Shown one piece after another: positions 18,752-26,165 of a DNA stretch of 64,000 bases (positions are counted from its first letter, which is position 1; each line of letters starts with the position of its first letter). Below the pieces are notes generated by a model, which made no database searches, was not told where the DNA came from, and saw only the letters and a program-made list of their open reading frames with translations. Source of the DNA: JBKEDC01 sp047974225 (lineage in GTDB: Bacteria > Bacteroidota > Bacteroidia > Bacteroidales > Prolixibacteraceae); NCBI GenBank assembly GCA_047974225.1, contig JBKECD010000056.1:6615-70614 (forward strand), read 5' to 3'. The position numbers and the translations under genes are program-made.

Positions 18752-20008
18752 TCAAATCAGATATTGAAACAAGTGGGCATTGTCATTGAGATATTCATAG
18801 ACCAAGCCCTGCTTATCCATCCGCTCAATGAGCGCTTCAAAATCCTTCCTATCGGAAAGCTCAATGCCCACCAATGCAGGACCAACCTCACGATTACTTT
18901 TCTTGATATAGTTGAAGTGGGTGATGTCGTCATTCGGACCTAGAATATCTTGCAAGAACAGCAGCAGTGCGCCTGCTCGCTGCGGAAAACGAATCATAAA
19001 ATAATGCTTCAACCCTTCAAATAACAAGGAGCGCTCTTTGATTTCCTCGGTGCGGGTGATGTCGTTATTGCTGCCCGACACGATGCAAATCACATTCTTG
19101 CCCTTAATCTGCTCGGCATAACTATCGAGCGCTGCGATCGACAATGCACCCGCAGGCTCTACCACCATGGCATCTCGATTATAAAGCTCCAAAATCTTGG
19201 TACACACTTTTCCCTCGGGAATCACCACCATCTCGTCAATCACTCGTTGCGCCACCTCAAAGGTAAGGTCGCCCACACGTTGCACCGCTGCACCATCAAT
19301 AAATTTATCGGTGCAATCCACTTTCGTGTTTTTCTTATTTTTTAATGAGGTGGACATCGAAGGAGCTCCCGCAGGCTCAACCCCAATAATCTTTGTGTTG
19401 GGACTCACTTGCTTGAAATAGCTTCCCACACCAGCAATCAATCCGCCACCACCCACAGGCACAAATAAATAGTCAATCTGACAATCGGAGTTTTGCAGTA
19501 TCTCAAGTGCCACTGTCGCCTGCCCTTCAATAATCAAAGGGTCGTTGAAAGGGTGAATAAACGTCTTGCCGTTTTCCTCGCAGTCTTTAAATGCAGCATC
19601 GCTCGCTTCGTCATAAGTGTCGCCCGTCAGCACAATCTCCACAAACTGCTTGCCAAACATCTTCACCTGATTGATTTTCTGCTTCGGCGTGGTGGTGGGC
19701 ATATATATCTTCGCTTGAATGCCTAGTTTGAAGCTCGAAAATGCCACTCCTTGCGCATGATTGCCCGCACTGGCACACACAATTCCGTTTGCCAGCTGCT
19801 CCGAAGTCAAGCTCTTGATTTTATTATATGCCCCACGAATCTTATAGGAGCGCACCGCCTGCAAGTCTTCTCGCTTGAGCATCACATTCGCACCATAGAG
19901 TCCTGATAGGTTGTTATTTGCCATTAATGGCGTAGGAGATACTACTTCATTGATGGTGAGCTTCGCTTTGTTCACCGCTTGCAGCGTGGGAAAGTAATTG
20001 GCTGTCAT
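18752..20008 (-). CDS. ilvA: threonine ammonia-lyase (threonine dehydratase), biosynthetic type
   Basis: A 418-residue fold-type II PLP enzyme that converts threonine to 2-oxobutanoate, the first step to isoleucine. The PLP lysine is Lys56 in SYKIRGA, and the phosphate-binding glycine loop VGGGGLIAG lies near residue 187. A single ACT-like regulatory region occupies about 325-418 (FMIRFPQRAGALLLFLQDIL), matching the shorter one-ACT form rather than the 514-residue E. coli enzyme. It is convergent with the membrane-protein gene (six bases apart) and divergent from the ATP synthase operon. No other ilv gene is nearby. Confidence 0.93.
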   Translation of the reverse strand: MTANYFPTLQAVNKAKLTINEVVSPTPLMANNNLSGLYGANVMLKREDLQAVRSYKIRGAYNKIKSLTSEQLANGIVCASAGNHAQGVAFSSFKLGIQAKIYMPTTTPKQKINQVKMFGKQFVEIVLTGDTYDEASDAAFKDCEENGKTFIHPFNDPLIIEGQATVALEILQNSDCQIDYLFVPVGGGGLIAGVGSYFKQVSPNTKIIGVEPAGAPSMSTSLKNKKNTKVDCTDKFIDGAAVQRVGDLTFEVAQRVIDEMVVIPEGKVCTKILELYNRDAMVVEPAGALSIAALDSYAEQIKGKNVICIVSGSNNDITRTEEIKERSLLFEGLKHYFMIRFPQRAGALLLFLQDILGPNDDITHFNYIKKSNREVGPALVGIELSDRKDFEALIERMDKQGLVYEYLNDNAHLFQYLI

Positions 20009-20317
20009 AGTTACCTTATATTTTTTTCAAACTTCCACAAACAAATTGCACTTGACAATTGATTTTATGGTTATGTTTTCTTATTTCAAAATGCGAAATT
20101 ACAATTAATTTGAAATCCACTGAACGAACAGCCCGAATAGTTGCCAATATTATCTAAACCAAAACAAATGGTATTTTTTATGACACATAATTTCATTTCA
20201 AGTTTTCAATCCTTACATTAGCCGAATCAATTACGAATTAATAATTACGAATTGCGAATTGGGCAGAGTTGCCGCATTTGCTTCGCACGCTGCACTTCGC
20301 ATTTCGCACTTTAAGAA
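20009..20317. other. divergent intergenic region, with A/T-rich direct repeats
   Basis: No gene is seen. From 20229 to 20262 a short motif around AATTACGAATT is repeated in direct and overlapping form, followed by a GCAC/TTCGCA-rich stretch ending just before the AtpI-like start. Promoters for ilvA and the atp operon should lie here, but no perfect TAnnTTTG box was found on either strand. Confidence 0.5.
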
Positions 20318-20707
20318 ATGAAGAACTACCTCTCACGAATGAGCTTATTGACTGCGGCATTGCTGCTAGCCAACCATGCGCTTGATGCATACTTGCTGCC
20401 CGAGCTGAGCCTACGCTTTGGCGATTGGGTGGTGGTGCTATTCTTTGTGATTACGGTGGCGACGCATAAAGTTGAATTGGTGCTGCTCGAAAAGCAAACT
20501 CAGAGATTCCCCCTGTGGCATCAGGTGTGTGCATTGGCAAAAATGCTTATCTACTTTGGCGTGGCAATAGGCTGTATTCTGGCAAAACAAGTAGAAGGCA
20601 CTCCATTCTTAATATATTTTGCGGTGTGCTATCTGGTTTATCTCGTGGCGGAAACCATCAGCATGCAGCGCATCGTGAGAACATATCAGACCAAAGCAAC
20701 AAAATAA
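20318..20707 (+). CDS. four-helix membrane protein in the AtpI position
   Basis: A 129-residue, very hydrophobic protein with four predicted membrane helices (about 8-27, 34-52, 68-88 and 95-115) and a basic C terminus. It starts the ATP synthase operon, with its stop codon four bases before atpB. That is where many bacteria carry atpI, whose product helps c-ring assembly. Sequence resemblance to AtpI is weak by eye, so the role is inferred from position and topology. Confidence 0.65.
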   Translation: MKNYLSRMSLLTAALLLANHALDAYLLPELSLRFGDWVVVLFFVITVATHKVELVLLEKQTQRFPLWHQVCALAKMLIYFGVAIGCILAKQVEGTPFLIYFAVCYLVYLVAETISMQRIVRTYQTKATK

Positions 20708-20711
20708 CGAT

Positions 20712-21794
20712 ATGGCATTAATAAATAAGATAAAAATCCTAGCGCTAAGCTTTATGATGAGTGTCGGCAGTCTTGCTGCGTGGGCTTCGGAAGAGGAACA
20801 TGCGAAGTTTGATGCCGGCAAATTCGCCATGGAAGAGGTGAATGACATGCACGAATGGCACATCATGACCATCGGCGAACATCACATCTCGATTCCGCTG
20901 CCGATACTATTATATAGTGAGCACAGTGGATTTCATGCCTTCTTCTCCTCGAAGTTTGAGCATGGGCATGCAGCCTACAAAGGTTTTGAGCTGGCGCATG
21001 AGGGCGCACACGAAGGGCGAATTGTGGAAACACTTGCCAATGGCGAAGTGTATGTGCCTTGGGATTTTTCGATTACTAAAGTGGTGGTGGGCTTGCTGCT
21101 GAGTGTGCTAATCCTGTTGTGGGTGTTCTTGGCAGTGGCTAAGTCGATGAAAGCAAACGAAGGCAAAGCGCCACGAGGTTTGCAGAATGCCATGGAGCCG
21201 TTCATCGGCTTTGTGAAAGATGATATTGCAGTGCCTTGCATCGGCGAGGAGCGGTATGAGAAGTATATGCCTTATCTGCTCACAGTCTTCTTCTTCATTC
21301 TCTTTAATAACTTGATTGGACTGATTCCGATTCCGCCTTTTGGGGCAAATGTAACCGGAAATATTTCGATTACATTGTGCTTGGCAGCTTTCACATTTGT
21401 ATTGACCACGGTGAGTGCGAACCATCACTATTGGAAAGAGATTTATAATCCTGATGTGCCTTGGTGGATGAAATATCCAGTGCCGCTGATGCCATTCATC
21501 GAATTGCTGGGGATGATTATTAAGCCGATTGTGTTGATGATTCGTTTGTTTGCGAATATCTTTGCAGGGCACTTGGTGGTAGCGGTGTTTGTGGCACTCA
21601 TCTTTGTATTCTCCAACATCATGGGCGAGATTGCCGGCATTGGCGTAAGTCCGCTTTCGGTGGGATTATCGGTGTTTATTAAGATGCTTGACTTGCTCGT
21701 AGCGTTCATTCAAGCATTCGTGTTCACATTATTATCGGCTATATATATAGGGACGGCGACAAGCCCCTCCCATCCTCCCCAAGGGGAGGGGTAA
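20712..21794 (+). CDS. atpB: ATP synthase F0 subunit a, with a repeat-derived C terminus
   Basis: A 360-residue subunit of the proton channel. The N-terminal hydrophobic segment (about 7-25) looks like a signal peptide and is followed by a long periplasmic, histidine/glutamate-rich region (about 26-115), a known feature of Bacteroidota subunit a. Core helices follow, including the essential arginine segment LMIRLFANIFAGH and the last helix VAFIQAFVFTLLSAIYIG. The final 11 residues (TSPSHPPQGEG) and the stop are encoded by an inverted copy of a GC-rich palindromic repeat, so the native C terminus has been replaced or extended. The catalytic core is intact, so function is probably kept. Confidence 0.95.
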   Translation: MALINKIKILALSFMMSVGSLAAWASEEEHAKFDAGKFAMEEVNDMHEWHIMTIGEHHISIPLPILLYSEHSGFHAFFSSKFEHGHAAYKGFELAHEGAHEGRIVETLANGEVYVPWDFSITKVVVGLLLSVLILLWVFLAVAKSMKANEGKAPRGLQNAMEPFIGFVKDDIAVPCIGEERYEKYMPYLLTVFFFILFNNLIGLIPIPPFGANVTGNISITLCLAAFTFVLTTVSANHHYWKEIYNPDVPWWMKYPVPLMPFIELLGMIIKPIVLMIRLFANIFAGHLVVAVFVALIFVFSNIMGEIAGIGVSPLSVGLSVFIKMLDLLVAFIQAFVFTLLSAIYIGTATSPSHPPQGEG

Positions 21795-21803
21795 AGGCAC
21801 GGG
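21760..21803 (-). repeat. GC-rich palindromic repeat, inverted copy overlapping the atpB stop
   Basis: Read on the minus strand it matches the family GTGCCTTTA...CTCCCC-TT-GGGGAG...GGGGCTT seen at 23429, 23482, 30477 and 36825. The core stem is 21774-21780 with 21783-21789. It supplies the last codons and stop of atpB. Confidence 0.9.
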
Positions 21804-21862
21804 GGTAGAAAGAGGGGGGATAGTGCAACTGCTAGCTAAATGGAGGGAGAATGGAGAGTTGC

Positions 21863-21950
21863 AGCCCCATCGGGGCGACATCTTAGTAGCCCCGGGTTTC
21901 AACCCGGGGGAAAGATGAACCCCACCACCAAAGCCCCGTAGGGGCGACAT
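21863..21950. repeat. multi-hairpin repeat between atpB and atpE
   Basis: Three palindromic modules: AGCCCCATCGGGGCGACAT (21863-21881), a CCCCGGGTTTCAACCCGGGG hairpin (21889-21908), and AGCCCCGTAGGGGCGACAT (21932-21950), the first and last being near-identical direct copies. Short GC-rich modules of this kind are common in Bacteroidota intergenic DNA. With the copy at 21760 they make up most of a 247-base gap between atpB and atpE. Confidence 0.85.
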
Positions 21951-22041
21951 ATAAATGAAGATTGAAAAGTGGCGCAGCCCACTTAGGAACTCAGGCACTT
22001 AGGTACTTTAAAAAAAGAAACAACCATAAAAACAATATATT

Positions 22042-22314
22042 ATGAGTTTATTAGTTCTTCTACAAGAATCAGTTGCTAATTTGAGCAACATGGGAACAGG
22101 ATTGGCTAGCCTAGGTGCTGGTATCGGTGCTGGTATTGCAGCTATTGCGGCAGGTATTGGCATTGGTCGCATCGGTGCTGGAGCGATGGAAGCTATTGCG
22201 CGCCAACCAGAAGCTGTGGGCGAGATTCGCTCGAACATGCTTTTGGCGGCAGCCCTTATTGAGGGTGTGGCGTTCGTGGCATTGATTGTCTGTTTCTTGA
22301 TTCTATTTGTGTAG
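22042..22314 (+). CDS. atpE: ATP synthase F0 subunit c
   Basis: A 90-residue hairpin of two membrane helices, slightly longer than the usual 70-80 because of a short N-terminal extension. The polar loop is ARQPEAVGE (about 53-61). The ion-binding carboxylate is Glu74 in ALIEGVAF. The residues flanking it (no serine/threonine-tyrosine pair after the glutamate, no glutamine in the first helix) fit a proton rather than a sodium ring; this is inferred from known c-subunit motifs. Confidence 0.96.
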   Translation: MSLLVLLQESVANLSNMGTGLASLGAGIGAGIAAIAAGIGIGRIGAGAMEAIARQPEAVGEIRSNMLLAAALIEGVAFVALIVCFLILFV

Positions 22315-22326
22315 ATCATTTAAGTG

Positions 22327-22362
22327 TTTGCTAGCTTCAGGGATTGCCTGAACGCTAGCAAA
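22327..22362 (+). other. 15-bp hairpin between atpE and atpF
   Basis: TTTGCTAGC then TTCAGG (22327-22341) pairs with CCTGAA then GCTAGCAAA (22347-22362) with one bulged C. No T run follows. It may protect the 3' end of the atpE message, which must be translated in excess because the c subunit is the most abundant one. Confidence 0.65.
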
Positions 22363-22391
22363 CTTTGAAAACATTAAAACTAGATTTAGTT

Positions 22392-22889
22392 ATGCCTCAA
22401 TTCTTAACCCCCTCAGTCGGAACGATATTCTGGATGCTTGTCATCTTCGGAATCATGTTCTGGATCTTGAAGAAATATGCGTGGAAACCGATTTTGCATG
22501 CCTTGAAGCAACGTGAGTATTCGATTGACAAAGCACTCACCGCTGCCGACAATGCGCGCAAGGAAATCGACATCCTCCGTGCCAACCAAGATGAAATCAT
22601 TGCGCAAGCTCGCCAAGAGAAAGACCAAATTCTGAAGGAAGCACGTGAGATGAAAGATAAAATGCTACTCGAAGCGAAAGCCCAAGCACACACAGAAGCT
22701 GAAAAGATGATTAAAGTGGCGCAGGCGGAAATCCAATCGCAACAGAAAGCGGCAGTGGCTGAAATGAAGAAAGAGATTGCTGAACTCTCGGTGCTGGTGG
22801 CATCGAAAGTGATTGGCAAAGAGTTGGAATCATCGGCAAAGCAAGAGGCTTTTGTCAATGATTTGATTGAGGATTTAAAGCTGAACTAG
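22392..22889 (+). CDS. atpF: ATP synthase F0 subunit b
   Basis: A 165-residue protein with one N-terminal membrane helix (about 7-28, VGTIFWMLVIFGIMFWIL) followed by a long charged helix that forms the peripheral stalk dimer and binds delta and alpha. The ATG at 22392 was chosen over a TTG at 22365 because the MPQFLTPSVGTIFWML start matches the usual short b-subunit leader and the upstream nine codons look non-coding. atpH begins two bases after the stop. Confidence 0.94.
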   Translation: MPQFLTPSVGTIFWMLVIFGIMFWILKKYAWKPILHALKQREYSIDKALTAADNARKEIDILRANQDEIIAQARQEKDQILKEAREMKDKMLLEAKAQAHTEAEKMIKVAQAEIQSQQKAAVAEMKKEIAELSVLVASKVIGKELESSAKQEAFVNDLIEDLKLN

Positions 22890-22891
22890 TC

Positions 22892-23416
22892 ATGGATTAC
22901 AGTGCAATAGCGGTGAGATATGCCAAAGCTTTTTTCAGCCTTGCTGAAGAAAAGAAGCAGCTAACAGAAGTGAAAGCGGATATCGACTTGCTCGCTTCGC
23001 TGGCGAGCGACTTAAAGCTGGTGCTCGATAATCAGACCATGAAAGTTTCTGAAAAGAACACCATCTTGACGAATACTTTCGAGGGAAAGATTCATCCGCT
23101 CACACTTCGCTTTATGAATATGGTGGTCGAAAACGGACGGAGCACCCATTTTGAAGGTATCTGCCGATGTCTGCAAGCTTTATTTCGCAAGCATGAAAAC
23201 TTGAAGTCGGTGCGCTTGACTACCGCTGTTGATATGAGCGCAGCGACTATTCAAAAGCTAGTGGCAAAGCTCGAAAAAGAACTCCAAAGCAAGGTGGAAC
23301 TCGAAACACAAATCGACCCTTCACTCATCGGGGGCTTCGTGCTTCGCATCGACCAAGAAGAATATAACGCCAGCATTCAGCACCGATTGCAAGGGGCTTT
23401 GGGCTGTATGCTTTAA
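22892..23416 (+). CDS. atpH: ATP synthase F1 subunit delta
   Basis: A 174-residue soluble protein of normal delta (OSCP) length. The N-terminal six-helix domain begins SAIAVRYAKAFFSLAEE, a standard delta start, and the C-terminal domain ends in the conserved DPSLIGGFVLRIDQEEYNASI segment. It joins the peripheral stalk to the alpha/beta head. The 120-base gap to atpA is filled almost entirely by two copies of the GC-rich palindromic repeat. Confidence 0.95.
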   Translation: MDYSAIAVRYAKAFFSLAEEKKQLTEVKADIDLLASLASDLKLVLDNQTMKVSEKNTILTNTFEGKIHPLTLRFMNMVVENGRSTHFEGICRCLQALFRKHENLKSVRLTTAVDMSAATIQKLVAKLEKELQSKVELETQIDPSLIGGFVLRIDQEEYNASIQHRLQGALGCML

Positions 23417-23428
23417 AACAATAAACTC

Positions 23429-23469
23429 AGTACCTTTACTCCTCCCCTTCGGGGAGGTTGGGAGGGGCT
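23429..23469 (+). repeat. GC-rich palindromic repeat between atpH and atpA, copy 1
   Basis: Direct-orientation copy: AGTACCTTTA, then a CCTCCCC-TTC-GGGGAGG stem, then TTGGGAGGGGCT. It lies 12 bases after the atpH stop. Confidence 0.9.
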
Positions 23470-23481
23470 AATAATAAACCT

Positions 23482-23528
23482 AGTGCCTTTACCCTCCCCC
23501 ATCGGGGGAGTTGGAGGGGGCTTTAAAA
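23482..23528 (+). repeat. GC-rich palindromic repeat between atpH and atpA, copy 2
   Basis: Second direct copy, ending GGGGGCTTTAAAA nine bases before the atpA ATG. It differs from copy 1 in the stem (CTCCCCCATCGGGGGAG), so the two are not a fresh tandem duplication. Confidence 0.9.
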
Positions 23529-23536
23529 TAAAACAA

Positions 23537-25120
23537 ATGGCAGATCGTATAAAACCAGCCGAGGTATCGGCGATACTCAAGCAGCAGTTGGAGGGATTGA
23601 AATCATCCACCGACTTTGAAGAAGTGGGCACGGTGCTCACCGTGGGCGATGGTATCGCTCGCATCTATGGCTTGCAAAATGTGGAAGCCAATGAGATGAT
23701 TGAATTTCAATCGGGCATTAAAGGAATTGTGCAAAACCTCGAAGAAGACAATGTGGGAGCAGTGCTTTTGGGTTCGTCTGACCAAGTGAGCGAGGGCGAC
23801 ACTGTGAAGCGCATGCAGCGCATCGCTTCCATTGAAGTGGGCGAAGGCCTGCTTGGTCGTGTGGTGAACACCATCGGCGATCCGATTGATGGCAAAGGAG
23901 CAATCGCCGGCGAGAAATATGAAATGCCGCTGGAGCGTAAAGCTCCCGGGGTGATTTATCGCCAGCCTGTAACCGAACCTCTTCAAACAGGATTGAAAGC
24001 TATTGATGCGATGATTCCAATTGGTCGTGGGCAGCGTGAGCTGATTATTGGCGACCGCCAAACGGGCAAGACCGCTGTGGCGATTGACACCATCATCAAC
24101 CAACGAGATAACTATGAAGCTGGCAATCCGGTTTATTGCATCTATGTGGCGATTGGGCAGAAAGGCTCAACGGTGGCAAACATCGCCTCAACGCTTGAAA
24201 AGCATGGCGCAATGAAATATTCGGTGATTGTGTCAGCCACCGCCTCAGACCCTGCGGCTTTGCAATACTATGCGCCCTATGCCGGTGCTGCCATTGGCGA
24301 GTTCTTCCGTGATACCGGTCGCCATGCGCTCATCATCTTCGATGACCTTTCGAAGCAAGCGGTGTCCTATCGTGAAGTTTCGCTCCTGCTTCGTCGCCCG
24401 CCGGGTCGTGAAGCCTATCCGGGTGATGTGTTCTATTTGCACTCACGCCTATTGGAGCGTGCCGCCAAGATTGTGGAGTCGGACGAGATTGCCAAAGGCA
24501 TGAACGACCTGCCCGAAAGCTTGAAACCAATGGTGAAAGGTGGGGGCTCGCTCACCGCCCTGCCGATTATCGAAACGCAAGCGGGCGACGTTTCCGCCTA
24601 CATTCCGACTAACGTGATTTCCATCACCGATGGACAAATCTTCTTAGAGTCGCACTTGTTCAACTCGGGCATTCGCCCTGCCATCAACGTGGGGATTTCG
24701 GTTTCTCGTGTGGGCGGTAGTGCGCAGGTGAAGTCGATGAAAAAGATTTCAGGAACGCTGAAACTCGACCAAGCGCAGTTCCGTGAGCTGGAAGCTTTCT
24801 CGAAATTCGGTTCCGACCTCGACGCTGCCACTATGAATGTGCTCGACAAGGGGCGCAAGAACGTGGAATTGCTCAAGCAAGGACAATATAAGCCGATGAA
24901 GGTGGAGCATCAGATAGCTGTGATTTATTGCGGCACGAAAGGCTTGCTCCGCGATGTGCCGGTGAATAAAGTGGCAGAGTTTGAGCGCAACTTCCTTGAG
25001 CAAATGAGCATGCAACATCAAAGCACCCTCGATGAACTCCGTGTAGGCAAAATCACCGATGAAGGCATCGCCAACATCGAGAAAGTGGCAGCGGAATGCG
25101 TAAAGAGTTATGAGTTATGA
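23537..25120 (+). CDS. atpA: ATP synthase F1 subunit alpha
   Basis: A 527-residue subunit. Walker A is GDRQTGKTAVAID (about 170-182), and the alpha-specific segments LLRRPPGREAYPGDVFYLHSRLLERAAK and VGGSAQVKSMKK are intact. The ATG at 23537 (MADRIKPAEV) was chosen because the upstream GTG-initiated extension is encoded by the palindromic repeat. The C terminus ends KSYEL, and the last codons and stop fall in the start of a GAGTTAT repeat, so the end may have been altered as in atpB. It forms the hexameric head with beta, whose gene atpD is not in the window. Confidence 0.97.
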   Translation: MADRIKPAEVSAILKQQLEGLKSSTDFEEVGTVLTVGDGIARIYGLQNVEANEMIEFQSGIKGIVQNLEEDNVGAVLLGSSDQVSEGDTVKRMQRIASIEVGEGLLGRVVNTIGDPIDGKGAIAGEKYEMPLERKAPGVIYRQPVTEPLQTGLKAIDAMIPIGRGQRELIIGDRQTGKTAVAIDTIINQRDNYEAGNPVYCIYVAIGQKGSTVANIASTLEKHGAMKYSVIVSATASDPAALQYYAPYAGAAIGEFFRDTGRHALIIFDDLSKQAVSYREVSLLLRRPPGREAYPGDVFYLHSRLLERAAKIVESDEIAKGMNDLPESLKPMVKGGGSLTALPIIETQAGDVSAYIPTNVISITDGQIFLESHLFNSGIRPAINVGISVSRVGGSAQVKSMKKISGTLKLDQAQFRELEAFSKFGSDLDAATMNVLDKGRKNVELLKQGQYKPMKVEHQIAVIYCGTKGLLRDVPVNKVAEFERNFLEQMSMQHQSTLDELRVGKITDEGIANIEKVAAECVKSYEL

Positions 25121-25213
25121 GTTATGAGTTATGAGTTGGCTGCGCCTGTAGCCAACTCATAACTATTCTCAAACCCATCAACTCATAACTCATAATTCAT
25201 AACTCATAACTCC
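25105..25213. repeat. GAGTTAT-rich palindrome between atpA and atpG
   Basis: About four and a half direct copies of GAGTTAT (25105-25137) face several inverted copies (25180-25211). In the middle, 25127-25141 pairs perfectly with 25150-25164 (15 bp, 8-base loop). The element includes the atpA stop and ends a few bases before the GTG start of atpG. Confidence 0.9.
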
Positions 25214-25217
25214 TCAC

Positions 25218-26102
25218 GTGGCAAACTTAAAAGAAATACAAACTCGGATAGGCTCGGTGAAGACCACCAAGCAGGTAACTAGTGCGATGAAGATGGTGTC
25301 GGCGGCGAAATTGAAGAAGGCGCAAGACAGCATCACCCGCATGCGCCCTTATGCCGAGAAGCTGATTTATATCCTTTCGCAATTGAGCGAAGGCTTGAGC
25401 GGTTCGGAATCGCCCTACACCGACCAGCGTCCGCCTGAGAACATACTGATTGTGCTCGCAAGCACCAATAAAGGGCTTTGTGGCGGCTTCAATTCCAACA
25501 TCACCAAAGCGGCTTTAGAACATGCGCAGACAAGCTATCCGTATCAGTTTGAGGCTGGTCGGGTGCAGTTTTTTGTGATTGGTCGCCAAGCGGTGAAGCT
25601 GCTCAAATCGCGCAAGATTCGCACCGCCAAAGAAGATGACGTGTTAATTGAGGATTTGAACTTTGAAGGGGTGAGTGAGATGGCTAACGAATTGATGACC
25701 ATGTTCCGCAACCATCAATACGACCGTGTGGATGTGGTCTATAACAAGTTTATCAACGCTGCCGTGCAAGAGCCCACTGTGGAGCAATATTTACCCATTA
25801 AAGAAGACATTGCGAAAGGATTGGGCGAAGACCATCATTTAGTTTCAGACTTTATTTTCGAGCCAAACAAGGAAGAGATTGTCACCAACCTTATTCCGCA
25901 AGCCTTGCAAACGATGCTTTTCAAAGTGCTCATTGACTCGCAAGCAGCAGAGCATGGCGCCCGCATGACCGCCATGACCCAAGCCACCGACAATGCAACA
26001 GAACTCATCAAAGACCTCACGCTGACCTACAACAAAGTGCGGCAAGCGGCAATCACCAACCAAATTATCGAAGTAACAGGTGGTGCGGAAGCGTTGAATT
26101 AA
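25218..26102 (+). CDS. atpG: ATP synthase F1 subunit gamma
   Basis: A 294-residue rotor subunit. The N-terminal helix begins ANLKEIQTRIGSVKTTKQVTSAMKMVSAAKL, diagnostic of gamma, and the C-terminal helix (about 245-290, MTAMTQATDNATELIKDLTLTYNKVRQAAITNQ) completes the coiled coil. The start is GTG, directly after the GAGTTAT palindrome; no ATG gives the conserved start. The operon ends here: the convergent decarboxylase gene stops 63 bases downstream, and no atpD or atpC follows. Confidence 0.95.
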   Translation: MANLKEIQTRIGSVKTTKQVTSAMKMVSAAKLKKAQDSITRMRPYAEKLIYILSQLSEGLSGSESPYTDQRPPENILIVLASTNKGLCGGFNSNITKAALEHAQTSYPYQFEAGRVQFFVIGRQAVKLLKSRKIRTAKEDDVLIEDLNFEGVSEMANELMTMFRNHQYDRVDVVYNKFINAAVQEPTVEQYLPIKEDIAKGLGEDHHLVSDFIFEPNKEEIVTNLIPQALQTMLFKVLIDSQAAEHGARMTAMTQATDNATELIKDLTLTYNKVRQAAITNQIIEVTGGAEALN

Positions 26103-26165
26103 AAGGAAGAGGGAAGAAGTGAAAGAATTTACCGTTAGGTTGCCTCTCCCCTCTCCCCTCTTCCC

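Noticed and set aside
23483..23536. GTG-initiated N-terminal extension of AtpA
   Set aside because: The extra 18 residues are encoded by the palindromic repeat; the conserved AtpA start is the ATG at 23537.
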